Part shown: positions 7,893 through 18,617 of the stretch, piece after piece | Layout: the number at the start of each line of letters is the position of its first letter | Position numbering within the stretch: the stretch's first letter is position 1 | Source: Burkholderiales bacterium | GTDB lineage: Bacteria; Pseudomonadota; Gammaproteobacteria; Burkholderiales; WYBJ01 | Assembly: GCA_020848435.1 (NCBI GenBank) | Contig: JADLAC010000064.1 | Span: 1-64,000 of the forward strand | Direction: 5' to 3' | Length of the DNA stretch: 64,000 nt | Translations under genes and position numbers: made by a program | The notes under the pieces: generated by a model | What the model saw: the letters and a program-made list of their open reading frames with translations, nothing else | Databases searched by the model: none | Told to the model about the DNA's origin: nothing

Positions 7893-9059
7893 ATGACCAT
7901 CAAAGGCAAGGCCTACATTGTGGGCGCTTTCGAGCATCCCACGCGCAAAGCGCCGGACAAGTCGGTCGCCCAGCTTCATGCCGAATGCGCCCGCGGCGCC
8001 ATCGAGGATGCGGGGCTTAAGAAGGAGGACATCGACGGTTATTTCTGCGCCGGCGATGCCCCCGGAATGGGCGGCATCAGCATGACGAACTACATGGGAC
8101 TCAAGCTGCGCCACATCGATTCGACCGATACCGGCGGATCGTCCTATATCGTGCACGTCGGTCACGCCGCCGAGGCGATCGCCGCGGGCAAGTGCAACGT
8201 GGCACTGATCACCTTGTCGGGCCGGCCGCGTTCGGAAGGCTCGTCCGGCATGCAAGTGCGTAGCCGCGGCAGCGCGGTGCCCGAGGAGCCCTTCGAGATC
8301 CCTTACGGGCCGGTCACGGTCAACCTGTATGCCATGGCGGCGATGCGCCACATGCACGAATTCGGCACGACCGCCGAGCAGCTCGCGTGGGTGAAGGTCG
8401 CCGCCTCCCACCACGCCCAGCACAATCCGAACGCCATGCTGCGTGAAGTGGTGACGGTCAAGGACGTGGTCGAATCGCCGCTCGTGGCCGATCCCTTGCA
8501 CCGTCTCGATTGCTGCGTCGTGAGCGACGGCGGCGGCGCCTTGATCGTGGCGCGCCCGGAGATCGCCAAGTCGCTCAAGCGTCCGCTGGTGAAAGTCCTC
8601 GGCACCGCCGAAGCACCCAAGCACACCATGGGCGGCAAGCTCGACCTGACCTACTCCGGCGCCGCCTGGTCGGGTCCGCGCTGTTTCGAGGAAGCCGGCG
8701 TGAAGCACGCGGACATCAAGTACGCATCCATCTACGACAGCTTCACCATCACGGTGGTGATGCAGCTCGAGGATCTCGGCTTCTGCAAGAAGGGCGAAGG
8801 CGGCAAGTTCGTAGCCGATGGCAATCTCATCGCGGGCAGCGGCAAGCTCCCGTTCAATACCGACGGCGGCGGCTTGTGCAACAACCATCCCGCGAACCGC
8901 GGCGGCATCACCAAGGTGATCGAGGCCGTGCGCCAACTGCGCGGCGAGGCCCATCCCGCGGTGCAGGTCAAGAACTGCAACCTCGCGCTCGCGCATGGCA
9001 CCGGCGGCTCGCTGGGACATCGGCACGGCAGCGCCACCGTCATCATGGAAAGGGAGTAG
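7893..9059 (+). CDS. thiolase-fold protein (SCP-x/lipid-transfer type) lacking the usual nucleophile
   Basis: This 388-residue protein has the thiolase fold of the acetyl-CoA acetyltransferase/SCP-x group. At the place of the thiolase nucleophile (the C-x-S-G block) it reads STDTGGSS (77-84), with no cysteine, and near the C-terminus the usual CxG block is replaced by AHGTGGSLGHRHG. The active-site His survives as NNHPANRGG. It is followed two bases later by a DUF35 zinc-ribbon/OB-fold gene. Such pairs are known as CoA-ester thiolases (BbsAB) or as retro-aldolases in steroid side-chain breakdown (Ltp2 with ChsH2). A C-C bond lyase or condensing role on an acyl-CoA is a reasonable inference; the substrate is unknown. 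The start is set by a GAGGAG site. Confidence 0.88.
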   Translation: MTIKGKAYIVGAFEHPTRKAPDKSVAQLHAECARGAIEDAGLKKEDIDGYFCAGDAPGMGGISMTNYMGLKLRHIDSTDTGGSSYIVHVGHAAEAIAAGKCNVALITLSGRPRSEGSSGMQVRSRGSAVPEEPFEIPYGPVTVNLYAMAAMRHMHEFGTTAEQLAWVKVAASHHAQHNPNAMLREVVTVKDVVESPLVADPLHRLDCCVVSDGGGALIVARPEIAKSLKRPLVKVLGTAEAPKHTMGGKLDLTYSGAAWSGPRCFEEAGVKHADIKYASIYDSFTITVVMQLEDLGFCKKGEGGKFVADGNLIAGSGKLPFNTDGGGLCNNHPANRGGITKVIEAVRQLRGEAHPAVQVKNCNLALAHGTGGSLGHRHGSATVIMERE

Positions 9060-9061
9060 AC

Positions 9062-9463
9062 ATGGCCACTGCTTATCAAGACAGGAAGCTCGCGGACCCT
9101 GCGATCAACGTCGGCGACGAGCGCTACTTCGAGGCTGCCGCTGAAGGAAAGCTGCTGTTGAAGAAATGCGACGAGTGCGGCGAAGTGCATCACTTCCCGC
9201 GCGGCGTGTGCCCCTTCTGCCTCAGCAGCAAGGTCGACTGGATCGAAGCCAAGGGGACCGGCACGATCTACAGCTACAGCGTCACGCGGCGCGCGGGCCC
9301 GACCCCGTATTGCATCGCCTACGTGAAGCTCGACGAGGGCGTCACCATGATGACCAACATCGTCGACTGCGACCTCGACAGCGTGCGCATCGGCCAGAAG
9401 GTGAGGCTCACCTTCAAGCAGTCGGCGAACGGCACGGCGATTCCGATGTTCGCCTTGGCGTAG
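9062..9463 (+). CDS. DUF35 zinc-ribbon/OB-fold protein, partner of the thiolase-like protein
   Basis: The protein has 133 residues: an N-terminal helix, a rubredoxin-like zinc ribbon with Cys36, Cys39, Cys50 and Cys53, and a C-terminal OB fold (GTGTIYSYSVTRR onward, about 63-125). DUF35 proteins bind to thiolase-fold enzymes and contribute to acyl-CoA binding. The gene starts two bases after the thiolase-like stop, with GGGAG five bases before its ATG, so the two are translated together. A hairpin downstream probably ends the operon. Confidence 0.92.
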   Translation: MATAYQDRKLADPAINVGDERYFEAAAEGKLLLKKCDECGEVHHFPRGVCPFCLSSKVDWIEAKGTGTIYSYSVTRRAGPTPYCIAYVKLDEGVTMMTNIVDCDLDSVRIGQKVRLTFKQSANGTAIPMFALA

Positions 9464-9494
9464 GCGGAAAGCCGGTCAACGGCAAGGCGGCACG

Positions 9495-9514
9495 GGGAAG
9501 GCTCGCTCCTTCCC
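9495..9514. terminator. hairpin between convergent DUF35 and SDR genes
   Basis: GGGAAGG (9495-9501) and CCTTCCC (9508-9514) form a 7-bp stem with a 6-base loop. It sits between two convergent genes and could serve both. The T-runs are poor, so rho-independent action is uncertain. Confidence 0.5.
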
Positions 9515-9559
9515 TTGCCGTCGCCTGGTCGGCATCGCGCCAGCGACTCCTCTCAAGCA

Positions 9560-10333
9560 TCAGAACATCATCACGCCACCGTTGACGTGAATGGTCTGGC
9601 CGGTGATGTAGCTCGCTGCCGGGCCGCACAGGAAGCGCACCGTGTCGGCGATCTCGCGTGCCTCGCCCAGGCGACCCATCGGGATCGTGGTCTTCGGGTC
9701 CGCGCGCGCCGCGCGCCCGGGGGCGCGGATGGTATCCATCTGCCCCGGGGCGACGCAGTTGACGCGAACGTTTTGCTCGGCGAATTCGCGCGCCAGCGCG
9801 CGCGTGAATCCGACCATGCCGTGCTTCGCCACGGAACCATGAACGCGGCGCTTCGCGCCCGACAATGCCTGCATGCCGCCGAGCGTGACGATGCTGCCGC
9901 CGCCCGCGCCCAACATCGACGGCAGGCACGCCTGCGCCAGATGGAACGAGCCGTCGAGCGAGATCGCCATGATGCTGCGCCACTCGTCGTAGCTCAGATC
10001 GAGAAACGGCGTCTCCTTGCGCACCGAGGCGTTCAAGACCAGGATGTCGACCTTGCCGAAGCGCGCAATCACGGCCTCCACCATGCGCTTGACCGCGCCG
10101 GCATCCGCGATGTCCGCCATGAAGACATCGGCCTGGCCGCCGGTGGCGCGGATCTCGGCCACCACCTTGTCGGCATCGTCGCGCGAGACGCGCGTGTTGA
10201 CCGCGACGGCCGCCCCGCCTTGGGCCAAGGCGAGCGCGGTCGCCGCGCCGATGTTGCGCGCCCCGCCCGTGACCAGCGCCACCTTGCCGGCGAGCTCGTT
10301 GCCCGGATTGATACTGCCCATCGATGTCGCCAT
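9560..10333 (-). CDS. short-chain dehydrogenase/reductase family protein with a degenerate catalytic site
   Basis: This 257-residue protein has the classical SDR Rossmann layout: TGGARNIG cofactor loop (22-29), a LNAS motif (100-103) in place of NNAG, and a C-terminal YITGQTIHVNGG. The catalytic Ser and Tyr are missing. Where the Ser should be the protein reads TLGGMQ (150-155), and the YxxxK site reads GSVAK, with Gly166 in place of Tyr and Lys170 kept; His165 is next to it. The rest is intact, so the enzyme may use other residues or act differently. Similar His-bearing SDRs exist as I recall them. The start has a good GAGGGG site. It is convergent with the DUF35 gene. Confidence 0.85.
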   Translation of the reverse strand: MATSMGSINPGNELAGKVALVTGGARNIGAATALALAQGGAAVAVNTRVSRDDADKVVAEIRATGGQADVFMADIADAGAVKRMVEAVIARFGKVDILVLNASVRKETPFLDLSYDEWRSIMAISLDGSFHLAQACLPSMLGAGGGSIVTLGGMQALSGAKRRVHGSVAKHGMVGFTRALAREFAEQNVRVNCVAPGQMDTIRAPGRAARADPKTTIPMGRLGEAREIADTVRFLCGPAASYITGQTIHVNGGVMMF

Positions 10334-10374
10334 GGATCACCCCTCTACGCGGTCGCGGCACGCGAGCATAGCCG

Positions 10375-10717
10375 ATTGAGCTGCTCGATGTCACAATCGC
10401 CGCCGAGCTGTTCGCATGGACCTATCGACGCTCGATCCGCAAGAATCGGGTGATCCTGGAGTCGATGGGGTCGCCTGATGCTTTCCGCGTACGGCATCGC
10501 GAACACTTGAGCGAAGCGGTGCAGCGCGTCGTCAGAGAGAGACAGCCGCTTCAGCAGGCCATCTCCGATATGGGTGTGCCAGCAGAGGAAGCGAGCGCCT
10601 TTTAGGGAAATGCTTGAAGCCGAACTCAATGCTCTCACGCCGTACAACTGTGCGCGGTACCGGATTACCCTCAAAGAAGCGCACGGTTGGATCGAGCATG
10701 GGAGGCGAACGTTCTGA
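10375..10717 (+). pseudogene. C-terminal remnant of a Fic-family protein, truncated and frameshifted
   Basis: An open frame without a start encodes ELLDVTIAAELFAWTYRRS, SIRKNRVILESMGSPDAFRV and so on, ending AEEASAF at a stop (10603-10605). Shifting frame by one base at a TTTT run (10600-10603) continues the protein as REMLEAELNALTPYNCARY to a second stop at 10715-10717. The joined product resembles the C-terminal region of Fic/DOC-family proteins as I recall them. The conserved HPFxxGNGR core is absent, because the 5' part is gone next to the SDR gene. This reads as a decayed fragment with no likely function. Confidence 0.55.
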
Positions 10718-10756
10718 TACCGGTGTAGCATATCGTTGGACGTATGGAATCGCCGC

Positions 10757-11407
10757 ATGATGCTCGACTTGCTCCCACCCTGGCCCCTGCTCTCGGCGTT
10801 CTTGGTTGCCAGTACGGTGCTCGCGCTAACGCCGGGGCCGGCAGTGCTCTACATCGTGGCGAGGTCGGTGTCGCAGGGTCGCCGGGCGGGTCTTTCTTCC
10901 GTTACCGGTGTCGCCCTGGGCAACCTTTGCAACGCGCTCGGCGCCGCGGTAGGTCTCGCGGCGCTATTCGCTGCCTCGTCGCTCGCGTTCACCGTGGTCA
11001 AGTACGCTGGAGCCCTGTACCTCATCTTTCTCGGCCTGCAGATGCTGCGCGCGTCGGGGCGTCCGAGCATCGCGCTGTCCGAGCTACCTGTGTCCACATC
11101 CAGGGTGTTTCGCGACGGGTTCGTGGTTGCGTTACTCAATCCGAAAACGACGCTCTTCTATGCGGCGTTCCTCCCACAGTTCATGACGCCAAGCGCCGCG
11201 CCGATCGTCCAAAGCGCATTGCTGGGATGCATCTTCGTCGCGATCGCGGCAGGTACTGACGTCCTCTACGCACTGGGTGCGGGGAGGGTCGCCGAGAGCT
11301 TGTCGGCACGAGGTCGTCTCGGACGTGGGCTGCGCGCGGCCGGTGGTGGAATCTTCGTCGGGCTTGGCGTGTTCACTGCCGCCATGAAGTCAGGTGTCGA
11401 GAGATAG
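10757..11407 (+). CDS. LysE/RhtB-family amino-acid exporter
   Basis: This is a polytopic inner-membrane exporter of about 216 residues with six hydrophobic stretches. The family N-terminus ALTPGPAVLYIVARSVSQG is followed by a glycine-rich second segment, and FRDGFVVALLNPKTTLFYAAF lies in the middle; this NPK motif is typical of LysE/RhtB proteins. The exported solute (lysine, threonine, homoserine or another) cannot be told. Two adjacent ATG codons (10757 and 10760) are possible starts and neither has a good ribosome-binding site. The gene lies between the Fic remnant and yacG. Confidence 0.88.
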   Translation: MMLDLLPPWPLLSAFLVASTVLALTPGPAVLYIVARSVSQGRRAGLSSVTGVALGNLCNALGAAVGLAALFAASSLAFTVVKYAGALYLIFLGLQMLRASGRPSIALSELPVSTSRVFRDGFVVALLNPKTTLFYAAFLPQFMTPSAAPIVQSALLGCIFVAIAAGTDVLYALGAGRVAESLSARGRLGRGLRAAGGGIFVGLGVFTAAMKSGVER

Positions 11408-11432
11408 GCCCGATCCCCTCGATCCCTCCGGC

Positions 11433-11624
11433 GTGCGCGTGGTGAATTGCCCGCGCTGCGCTACGCCCGTGCCCTGGGTGGCGGCGAGCCGCTATCGGCC
11501 ATTCTGTTCCGAACGCTGTCGCTTGATCGATCTGGGCGATTGGGCCGCGGAACGTTATCGCGTCGCCGACGACTCGGGCCCCGAGGAAGAGCGCGACGCG
11601 CCCGATACGAGGCGCCCCGACTGA
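11433..11624 (+). CDS. yacG: DNA gyrase inhibitor YacG, zinc-binding
   Basis: YacG is a small zinc protein that binds GyrB and inhibits gyrase. This 63-residue protein has the four zinc ligands Cys6, Cys9, Cys25 and Cys29 in the family pattern NCPRC...RPFCSERC, followed by the signature LIDLGDWAAERYR and an acidic tail. The GTG at 11433 puts the first Cys at the usual place; GTG codons at 11394, 11439 and 11442 are alternatives. In many proteobacteria yacG lies close to the mutT and argJ side of the dcw region; here it is convergent with the Nudix/ThiE-like fusion gene. Confidence 0.88.
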   Translation: MRVVNCPRCATPVPWVAASRYRPFCSERCRLIDLGDWAAERYRVADDSGPEEERDAPDTRRPD

Positions 11625-11652
11625 GCGATGCGCGCCGGGCCGCCGCAGCGGG

Positions 11653-12612
11653 TCAGACGCTCCATGCCCCCCGCTGCATCGCGATCCCATGGGCACCGCT
11701 CGCCCATGCCGGCTGCATGTGCGCGAGTTGCATCCCGCCGAGGGCATAGGCAGGCAGCGCATAGCCGGTAAGGAGCTGCGCCAGCCGCGCGAATCCGAGC
11801 ACTGGCGCGCCCGGGTGGCTCGGCGTCGGTGCGACCGGGCCGACGACGACGAAATCCACGCCCAGGCGAGAAGCCAGGGCAAGCTCCTCGGCGTCGTGAC
11901 AGGAAGCGCCGACGAGCGGGAAGCTCGGCCGCGCGCGCAGCGATCGAAGTTGCACGGCTTTCAAGTGCACCCCGTCAGCGCCGCAGTGCCGTGCGAGCGC
12001 TGCATCCGCATTGACGAGCACGCGCGCCGCGCGCTCGTGCGCGCGCCTCACCGCTTCGGTTGCGAAGTCGCCGAGCGCTTCGGCGCTCAGCCCGGGTTCT
12101 CGCACCTGCAGCAGGCGCAGGCCACGTCGCAGAGCCCGATCCAGCTGCGCCAGCGCGCTCGCCGTGCCGCACTCGAGCGCATTGGTGATCGCGTAGACAT
12201 CGGGCAGTGCGAGCGCCGCGAGGATCGGCCCGTTGGCCGGCAGCATCGGCTCGACGCCGACCCGGCCGATAGTCTCCCAGGCGAGCGACTGGTTTTCGCG
12301 GCCGTGCGGTTCGCCGCGAAATGCGAGCACGCGAAAGAAATTCAGGTCCACCGTCGCGTGCGCGTAGCTGTAGCGCCGGGTGAGCCACGGATAGGCAAGC
12401 TCGACCTCGATACCGAGCTCCTCGTGCAGCTCGCGTGCGAGCGCCTCGCGCGCTGACTCGCCGGCTTCGATCTTGCCGCCCGGAAACTCCCAGTAGCCGG
12501 CGTAGACTTTGCCGCGGGGACGTTGGGCGAGCAGGAAGCGCCCGTCGTGGCGAAAAATCACGGCGGCGACGACCTGGACGACCGCGACCGGCTCCGATGC
12601 GGGGGTATTCAA
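11653..12612 (-). CDS. Nudix (MutT-like) hydrolase fused to a thiamine-phosphate-synthase-like domain
   Basis: The 319-residue protein has an N-terminal Nudix domain (about 10-130) with an intact box, GGKIEAGESAREALARELHE followed by ELGI, and a C-terminal ThiE-like TIM-barrel domain (about 140-315; VREPGLSAE, NADAALARHCGADGVHL, VVVGPVAPTPSHPG). The Nudix half probably cleans 8-oxo-dGTP or a related nucleotide, as in MutT. The ThiE-like half is the kind found fused to MutT in many beta- and gammaproteobacteria, and its role is unclear. The apparent start is a TTG at 12612 without a strong ribosome-binding site. The gene follows the DUF815 gene on the same strand. Confidence 0.88.
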   Translation of the reverse strand: MNTPASEPVAVVQVVAAVIFRHDGRFLLAQRPRGKVYAGYWEFPGGKIEAGESAREALARELHEELGIEVELAYPWLTRRYSYAHATVDLNFFRVLAFRGEPHGRENQSLAWETIGRVGVEPMLPANGPILAALALPDVYAITNALECGTASALAQLDRALRRGLRLLQVREPGLSAEALGDFATEAVRRAHERAARVLVNADAALARHCGADGVHLKAVQLRSLRARPSFPLVGASCHDAEELALASRLGVDFVVVGPVAPTPSHPGAPVLGFARLAQLLTGYALPAYALGGMQLAHMQPAWASGAHGIAMQRGAWSV

Positions 12613-12654
12613 CGCTGTCGATCTCGGCGTTCGCGGGCGCGTGCGCGGCAGCGG

Positions 12655-13548
12655 CTACTTCGACTTCTTCATGCCGACCCGCCCGGCATAATCGCGCGCG
12701 AACTGCCATGCGACCCGGCCGCTGCGCGAACCGCGCGCCAGCGCCCATTGCACGGCTTGCTTGCGCAGATCATCGTCGATCCGGGCCTGGGGCGAGAAAT
12801 GCCGCACCCAGTGCGCGGCGATGCGCAAGTAGTCGTCCTGGTCGAAGGAATAGAACGACACCCACAGGCCGAAGCGCTCCGACAGCGAGATCTTCTCCTC
12901 GACGGTTTCGCCCGGATGGATCTCCTCGCCGACGTGCTTGTACTCCAGGTTCTCGCGCATGTACTCGGGCATGAGATGGCGCCTGTTGGAGGTCGCATAG
13001 ATGAGCACGTTATCGCTCGGCGCCGCGATCGACCCGTCCAGCACGACCTTGAGCGCCTTGTATCCCGGCTCGTCGGCCTCGAACGACAAGTCGTCGCAAT
13101 ACAGAATGAAGCGCTCGGGCCGAGCGCCGACCTGCTCGACGATCTCGGCCAGATCGACGAGATCGTGCTTCTCGACTTCGATCAGGCGCAGGCCCCGGCC
13201 GGCGTACTTGTTGAGCAGCGCCTTCACCAGGGAAGACTTGCCGGTGCCGCGAGCCCCCGTCAAGAGCACGTTGTTCGCCGGCAGCCCCTGCACGAACTGG
13301 CGCGTGTTCTGTTCGACCAGGCGTTTCTGCTGGTCGATGCCGCACAAGTCGTCGAGGCGGATCCGATGCGGATGCAGCACGGGCTGGAGATAGCCGTTGC
13401 TGCCGCGCTTGCGCCAGCGCAGCGCGATCGCCTGCTTCCAGTCGGCGGGCGGCGCAGGCGACGGCAGGATCGATTCGAGCCGGTCGAGCAAACCGTGGGC
13501 TCGCGCGAGCAGCGCCTTCGCGTCGAGCGAAAGATCGGAAGTCGTCAT
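12655..13548 (-). CDS. DUF815-family P-loop ATPase
   Basis: This is a cytoplasmic AAA-like ATPase of the DUF815 family, 297 residues. It has a Walker A GARGTGKSS (98-106), a Walker B-like FILYCDDLSF (about 147-156) and the sensor-like ATSNRRHLMPE. The function of the family is not established. It lies between argJ and the Nudix/ThiE-like gene on the same strand, a context seen in other betaproteobacteria, so the three are probably one transcript coming from secA-argJ. Confidence 0.9.
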   Translation of the reverse strand: MTTSDLSLDAKALLARAHGLLDRLESILPSPAPPADWKQAIALRWRKRGSNGYLQPVLHPHRIRLDDLCGIDQQKRLVEQNTRQFVQGLPANNVLLTGARGTGKSSLVKALLNKYAGRGLRLIEVEKHDLVDLAEIVEQVGARPERFILYCDDLSFEADEPGYKALKVVLDGSIAAPSDNVLIYATSNRRHLMPEYMRENLEYKHVGEEIHPGETVEEKISLSERFGLWVSFYSFDQDDYLRIAAHWVRHFSPQARIDDDLRKQAVQWALARGSRSGRVAWQFARDYAGRVGMKKSK

Positions 13549-13593
13549 GCCGGATCGGATCGAGATGCGCAGCCGTGCGGCGGTACCGGAACC

Positions 13594-14826
13594 TCAGGTC
13601 CGGTACTCGGCGTTGATGGTGACGTAGTCGTGCGACAGGTCGCACGTCCACAGGCGTATCCGCGCCGGGCCGCGATGCAGATCCACCCGCACGCAGAACT
13701 CGCTCTTCGTCATGGCACGCTTGCCCGCCTCCTCGACGTAGTCGGGGTGCCGGCCGCCGGCAGTGGCGACATGGACGTCATCGAGATAGAGATCCAGCGC
13801 GGCGACGTCGAGATCCTCGATCCCGCTATAACCGATGGCTGCGAGTATCCTCCCCAGGTTGGGATCGGAGGCGAAGAACGCCGTCTTCACCAGCGGTGAA
13901 TGCGCGATGGCATAGCCCACTTTGCGGCATTCGTCTTCATCCCTGCCGCCCTCGATCGAGAGCGTGACGAACTTGCTCGCACCTTCGCCGTCACGCACGA
14001 TAGCCTGGGCGAGCTCGATCGCGAGCTCGGTGAGCGCGGCGCAAAGCCGCTCGAAGTCCTCGCCGCGCGCTTGCGCGATCTCGTGCATGGCGACGCGTCC
14101 GGTGGCCACGACGATAAAAGCATCGTTGGTGGATGTGTCGCCGTCGACGGTGATGCAATTGAACGATTGCGCCGCGGCCCGGCGCGCGGCCGCGTCGAGC
14201 ACCGCCGGCGCAAGCCTCGCGTCGGTGCAAACGAAGCCCAGCATGGTCGCCATATTGGGCCGGATCATGCCCGAGCCCTTGGCGATGCCGCTCAGCGTCA
14301 CGCGAGCGCCCGCGATCTGCACCTGCCGCGATGCCGCCTTCGGCACGGTGTCGGTGGTCATGATGGCTTCGGCCGCCGACAGCCAATCGGCGCCGGCGAG
14401 ATCGGCCACGCAAACCGCCAGGCCGGCTTCGATCCGATCCACGGGCAGGCGCTCCATGATCACGCCGGTGGAAAACGGCAATACCTCGCCCGCACGGCAG
14501 CCCAGCAACTGCGCCGTCCGCTCGCAGACCCGGCGCGCATCGGCGATGCCGGCCTCGCCCGTACCGGCGTTGGCGTTGCCTGTATTCACGACCAGGGCGC
14601 GGATCGACCCGCCGCTGCGCGCGAGATGCTCGCGTGCCACGATCACCGGTGCGGCACAAAGCCGATTGCGCGTAAAGACCCCGGCGACCCGCGCGCCCTC
14701 GGCGATGCGCACGACCAGCAGGTCCTTGCGATTCGGCTTGCGGATCCCGGCCTTGGCGACACCGAGCTCGATGCCTGCGACCGCGGCCAGCGTGCGGGCA
14801 TCCGGGACGGAGAGATTCACAGGCAT
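13594..14826 (-). CDS. argJ: bifunctional glutamate N-acetyltransferase/amino-acid N-acetyltransferase
   Basis: ArgJ runs the acetyl cycle of arginine synthesis: it moves the acetyl group from N-acetylornithine to glutamate, and in bifunctional forms also makes N-acetylglutamate from acetyl-CoA. The precursor cleaves itself before the Thr of the ATML motif, seen here as MATMLGF with Thr194. Other family motifs are NTGNANAGTG (81-90) and FSTGVIMERLP (118-128). The length of 410 is standard. The C-terminus ends with LWTCDLSHDYVTINAEYRT, as is usual. The gene starts 17 bp after the secA stop and is probably cotranscribed with it. Confidence 0.97.
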   Translation of the reverse strand: MPVNLSVPDARTLAAVAGIELGVAKAGIRKPNRKDLLVVRIAEGARVAGVFTRNRLCAAPVIVAREHLARSGGSIRALVVNTGNANAGTGEAGIADARRVCERTAQLLGCRAGEVLPFSTGVIMERLPVDRIEAGLAVCVADLAGADWLSAAEAIMTTDTVPKAASRQVQIAGARVTLSGIAKGSGMIRPNMATMLGFVCTDARLAPAVLDAAARRAAAQSFNCITVDGDTSTNDAFIVVATGRVAMHEIAQARGEDFERLCAALTELAIELAQAIVRDGEGASKFVTLSIEGGRDEDECRKVGYAIAHSPLVKTAFFASDPNLGRILAAIGYSGIEDLDVAALDLYLDDVHVATAGGRHPDYVEEAGKRAMTKSEFCVRVDLHRGPARIRLWTCDLSHDYVTINAEYRT

Positions 14827-14843
14827 GTCGCGCGCCTCGCGAG

Positions 14844-17585
<2,742 letters not shown>

Positions 17586-17632
17586 CGATGCTCACGCCCG
17601 TATTCCGACCCAACCCAGCGGGCAATACAAAA

Positions 17633-17658
17633 GGGGGTGAGGACCTCGTCCCACCCCC
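17633..17658 (-). terminator. intrinsic terminator between the M23 peptidase gene and secA
   Basis: The arms GGGGGTGAGGAC (17633-17644) and GTCCCACCCCC (17648-17658) pair nearly perfectly. Read on the minus strand the stem is followed by TTTTG, so it would stop transcripts from the M23 gene just before secA. Confidence 0.7.
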
Positions 17659-17679
17659 TGTCTCGGATGGCAATCGCGG

Positions 17680-18600
17680 CTAGCCCGCCGTGCGCAGGAA
17701 CCGCGCCGGATTCTGTGCGACGCCGTTGTGCCTCACCTCGAAGTGAAGGTGCGGGCCGGTCGCCCGGCCGCTGCTGCCCACCTCGCCGATGGTCGCGCCC
17801 TTCATCACCACCGCGCCCACGTCGACCAGACGTCGCGAGCAGTGGGCATAGCGCGTGACCAAGCCATTGCCGTGGTCGACCTCGATCATATTACCATACT
17901 GAGGGTGGTACTCCGACGCAACGACGACGCCCGCGGCGGCGGCGACGATGAGCGTTCCGGACTTCGCCATGAAGTCGACGCCCTCGTGAAATGCGCGTTC
18001 GCCTTTGAAGGGATCGAGCCGCCAGCCGAAATCCGAGGTGAACGTGCCGATGCGTAGCGGCAGCACCGAGGGCAAGAGCTGCTTCTTCACGTTATCGAGC
18101 GTGAGCAGCGAGTCGAGCAGTCCGAGCCTGTCGCTGCGATCGTCGACCTGGTGCGCCAGGAAGTCGAGGCGGCGTGCCAGCTCGGTGAAGGAAAGCGGCT
18201 CGGCGGGGCGCGTGGTCAGCGCGCCGCCGCGTGCGGCACTCTGGTCGAGCTGCAATTCCTGCGGCTTGAAGCCGGCCAAGCGGGCCACGCGCTCACCGAG
18301 CGTATCGAGGCGCAGGATCTGCGCCTGCAGCTCCCCCAGTCGCGTCGCCATCGCATCGAGGTTGTCGCGCACGTAGTAAGCCTGGGTCCGCTCGCCGTCC
18401 TCGCGCGCTGCCTCGGAGAAGAGCGACAATAGCGCCGAGTCGCGCGCCTGCGCGGCATAACGCAGGGCCGCATAGTTCATGAGCGCCGCCAGCGCGAACA
18501 GCGCCAGCACGAGGACCATGCAGCCACCCAGGACGTGGCTGCGCCCGAGGGTGATGGTCTTCGCGGTCGCTCGCCGGCTAGATACCAGAATGATGTTCAT
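17680..18600 (-). CDS. M23-family metallopeptidase, membrane-anchored
   Basis: This 306-residue protein has an N-terminal membrane anchor (about 22-45), a helical probable coiled-coil region (about 60-170) and a C-terminal LytM/M23 domain. The zinc ligands are visible as HEGVD (His205, Asp209) and HLH (284-286), with a third His in YAHC. It is probably a periplasmic murein hydrolase that cuts cross-link peptides, or an activator of amidases; the ligand set is complete, so activity is plausible. It lies upstream of secA, as in other betaproteobacteria. Only 17 bp separate its start from the divergent dciA-like gene. Confidence 0.92.
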   Translation of the reverse strand: MNIILVSSRRATAKTITLGRSHVLGGCMVLVLALFALAALMNYAALRYAAQARDSALLSLFSEAAREDGERTQAYYVRDNLDAMATRLGELQAQILRLDTLGERVARLAGFKPQELQLDQSAARGGALTTRPAEPLSFTELARRLDFLAHQVDDRSDRLGLLDSLLTLDNVKKQLLPSVLPLRIGTFTSDFGWRLDPFKGERAFHEGVDFMAKSGTLIVAAAAGVVVASEYHPQYGNMIEVDHGNGLVTRYAHCSRRLVDVGAVVMKGATIGEVGSSGRATGPHLHFEVRHNGVAQNPARFLRTAG

Positions 18601-18617
18601 AATCCCCTCTGGCGCCC

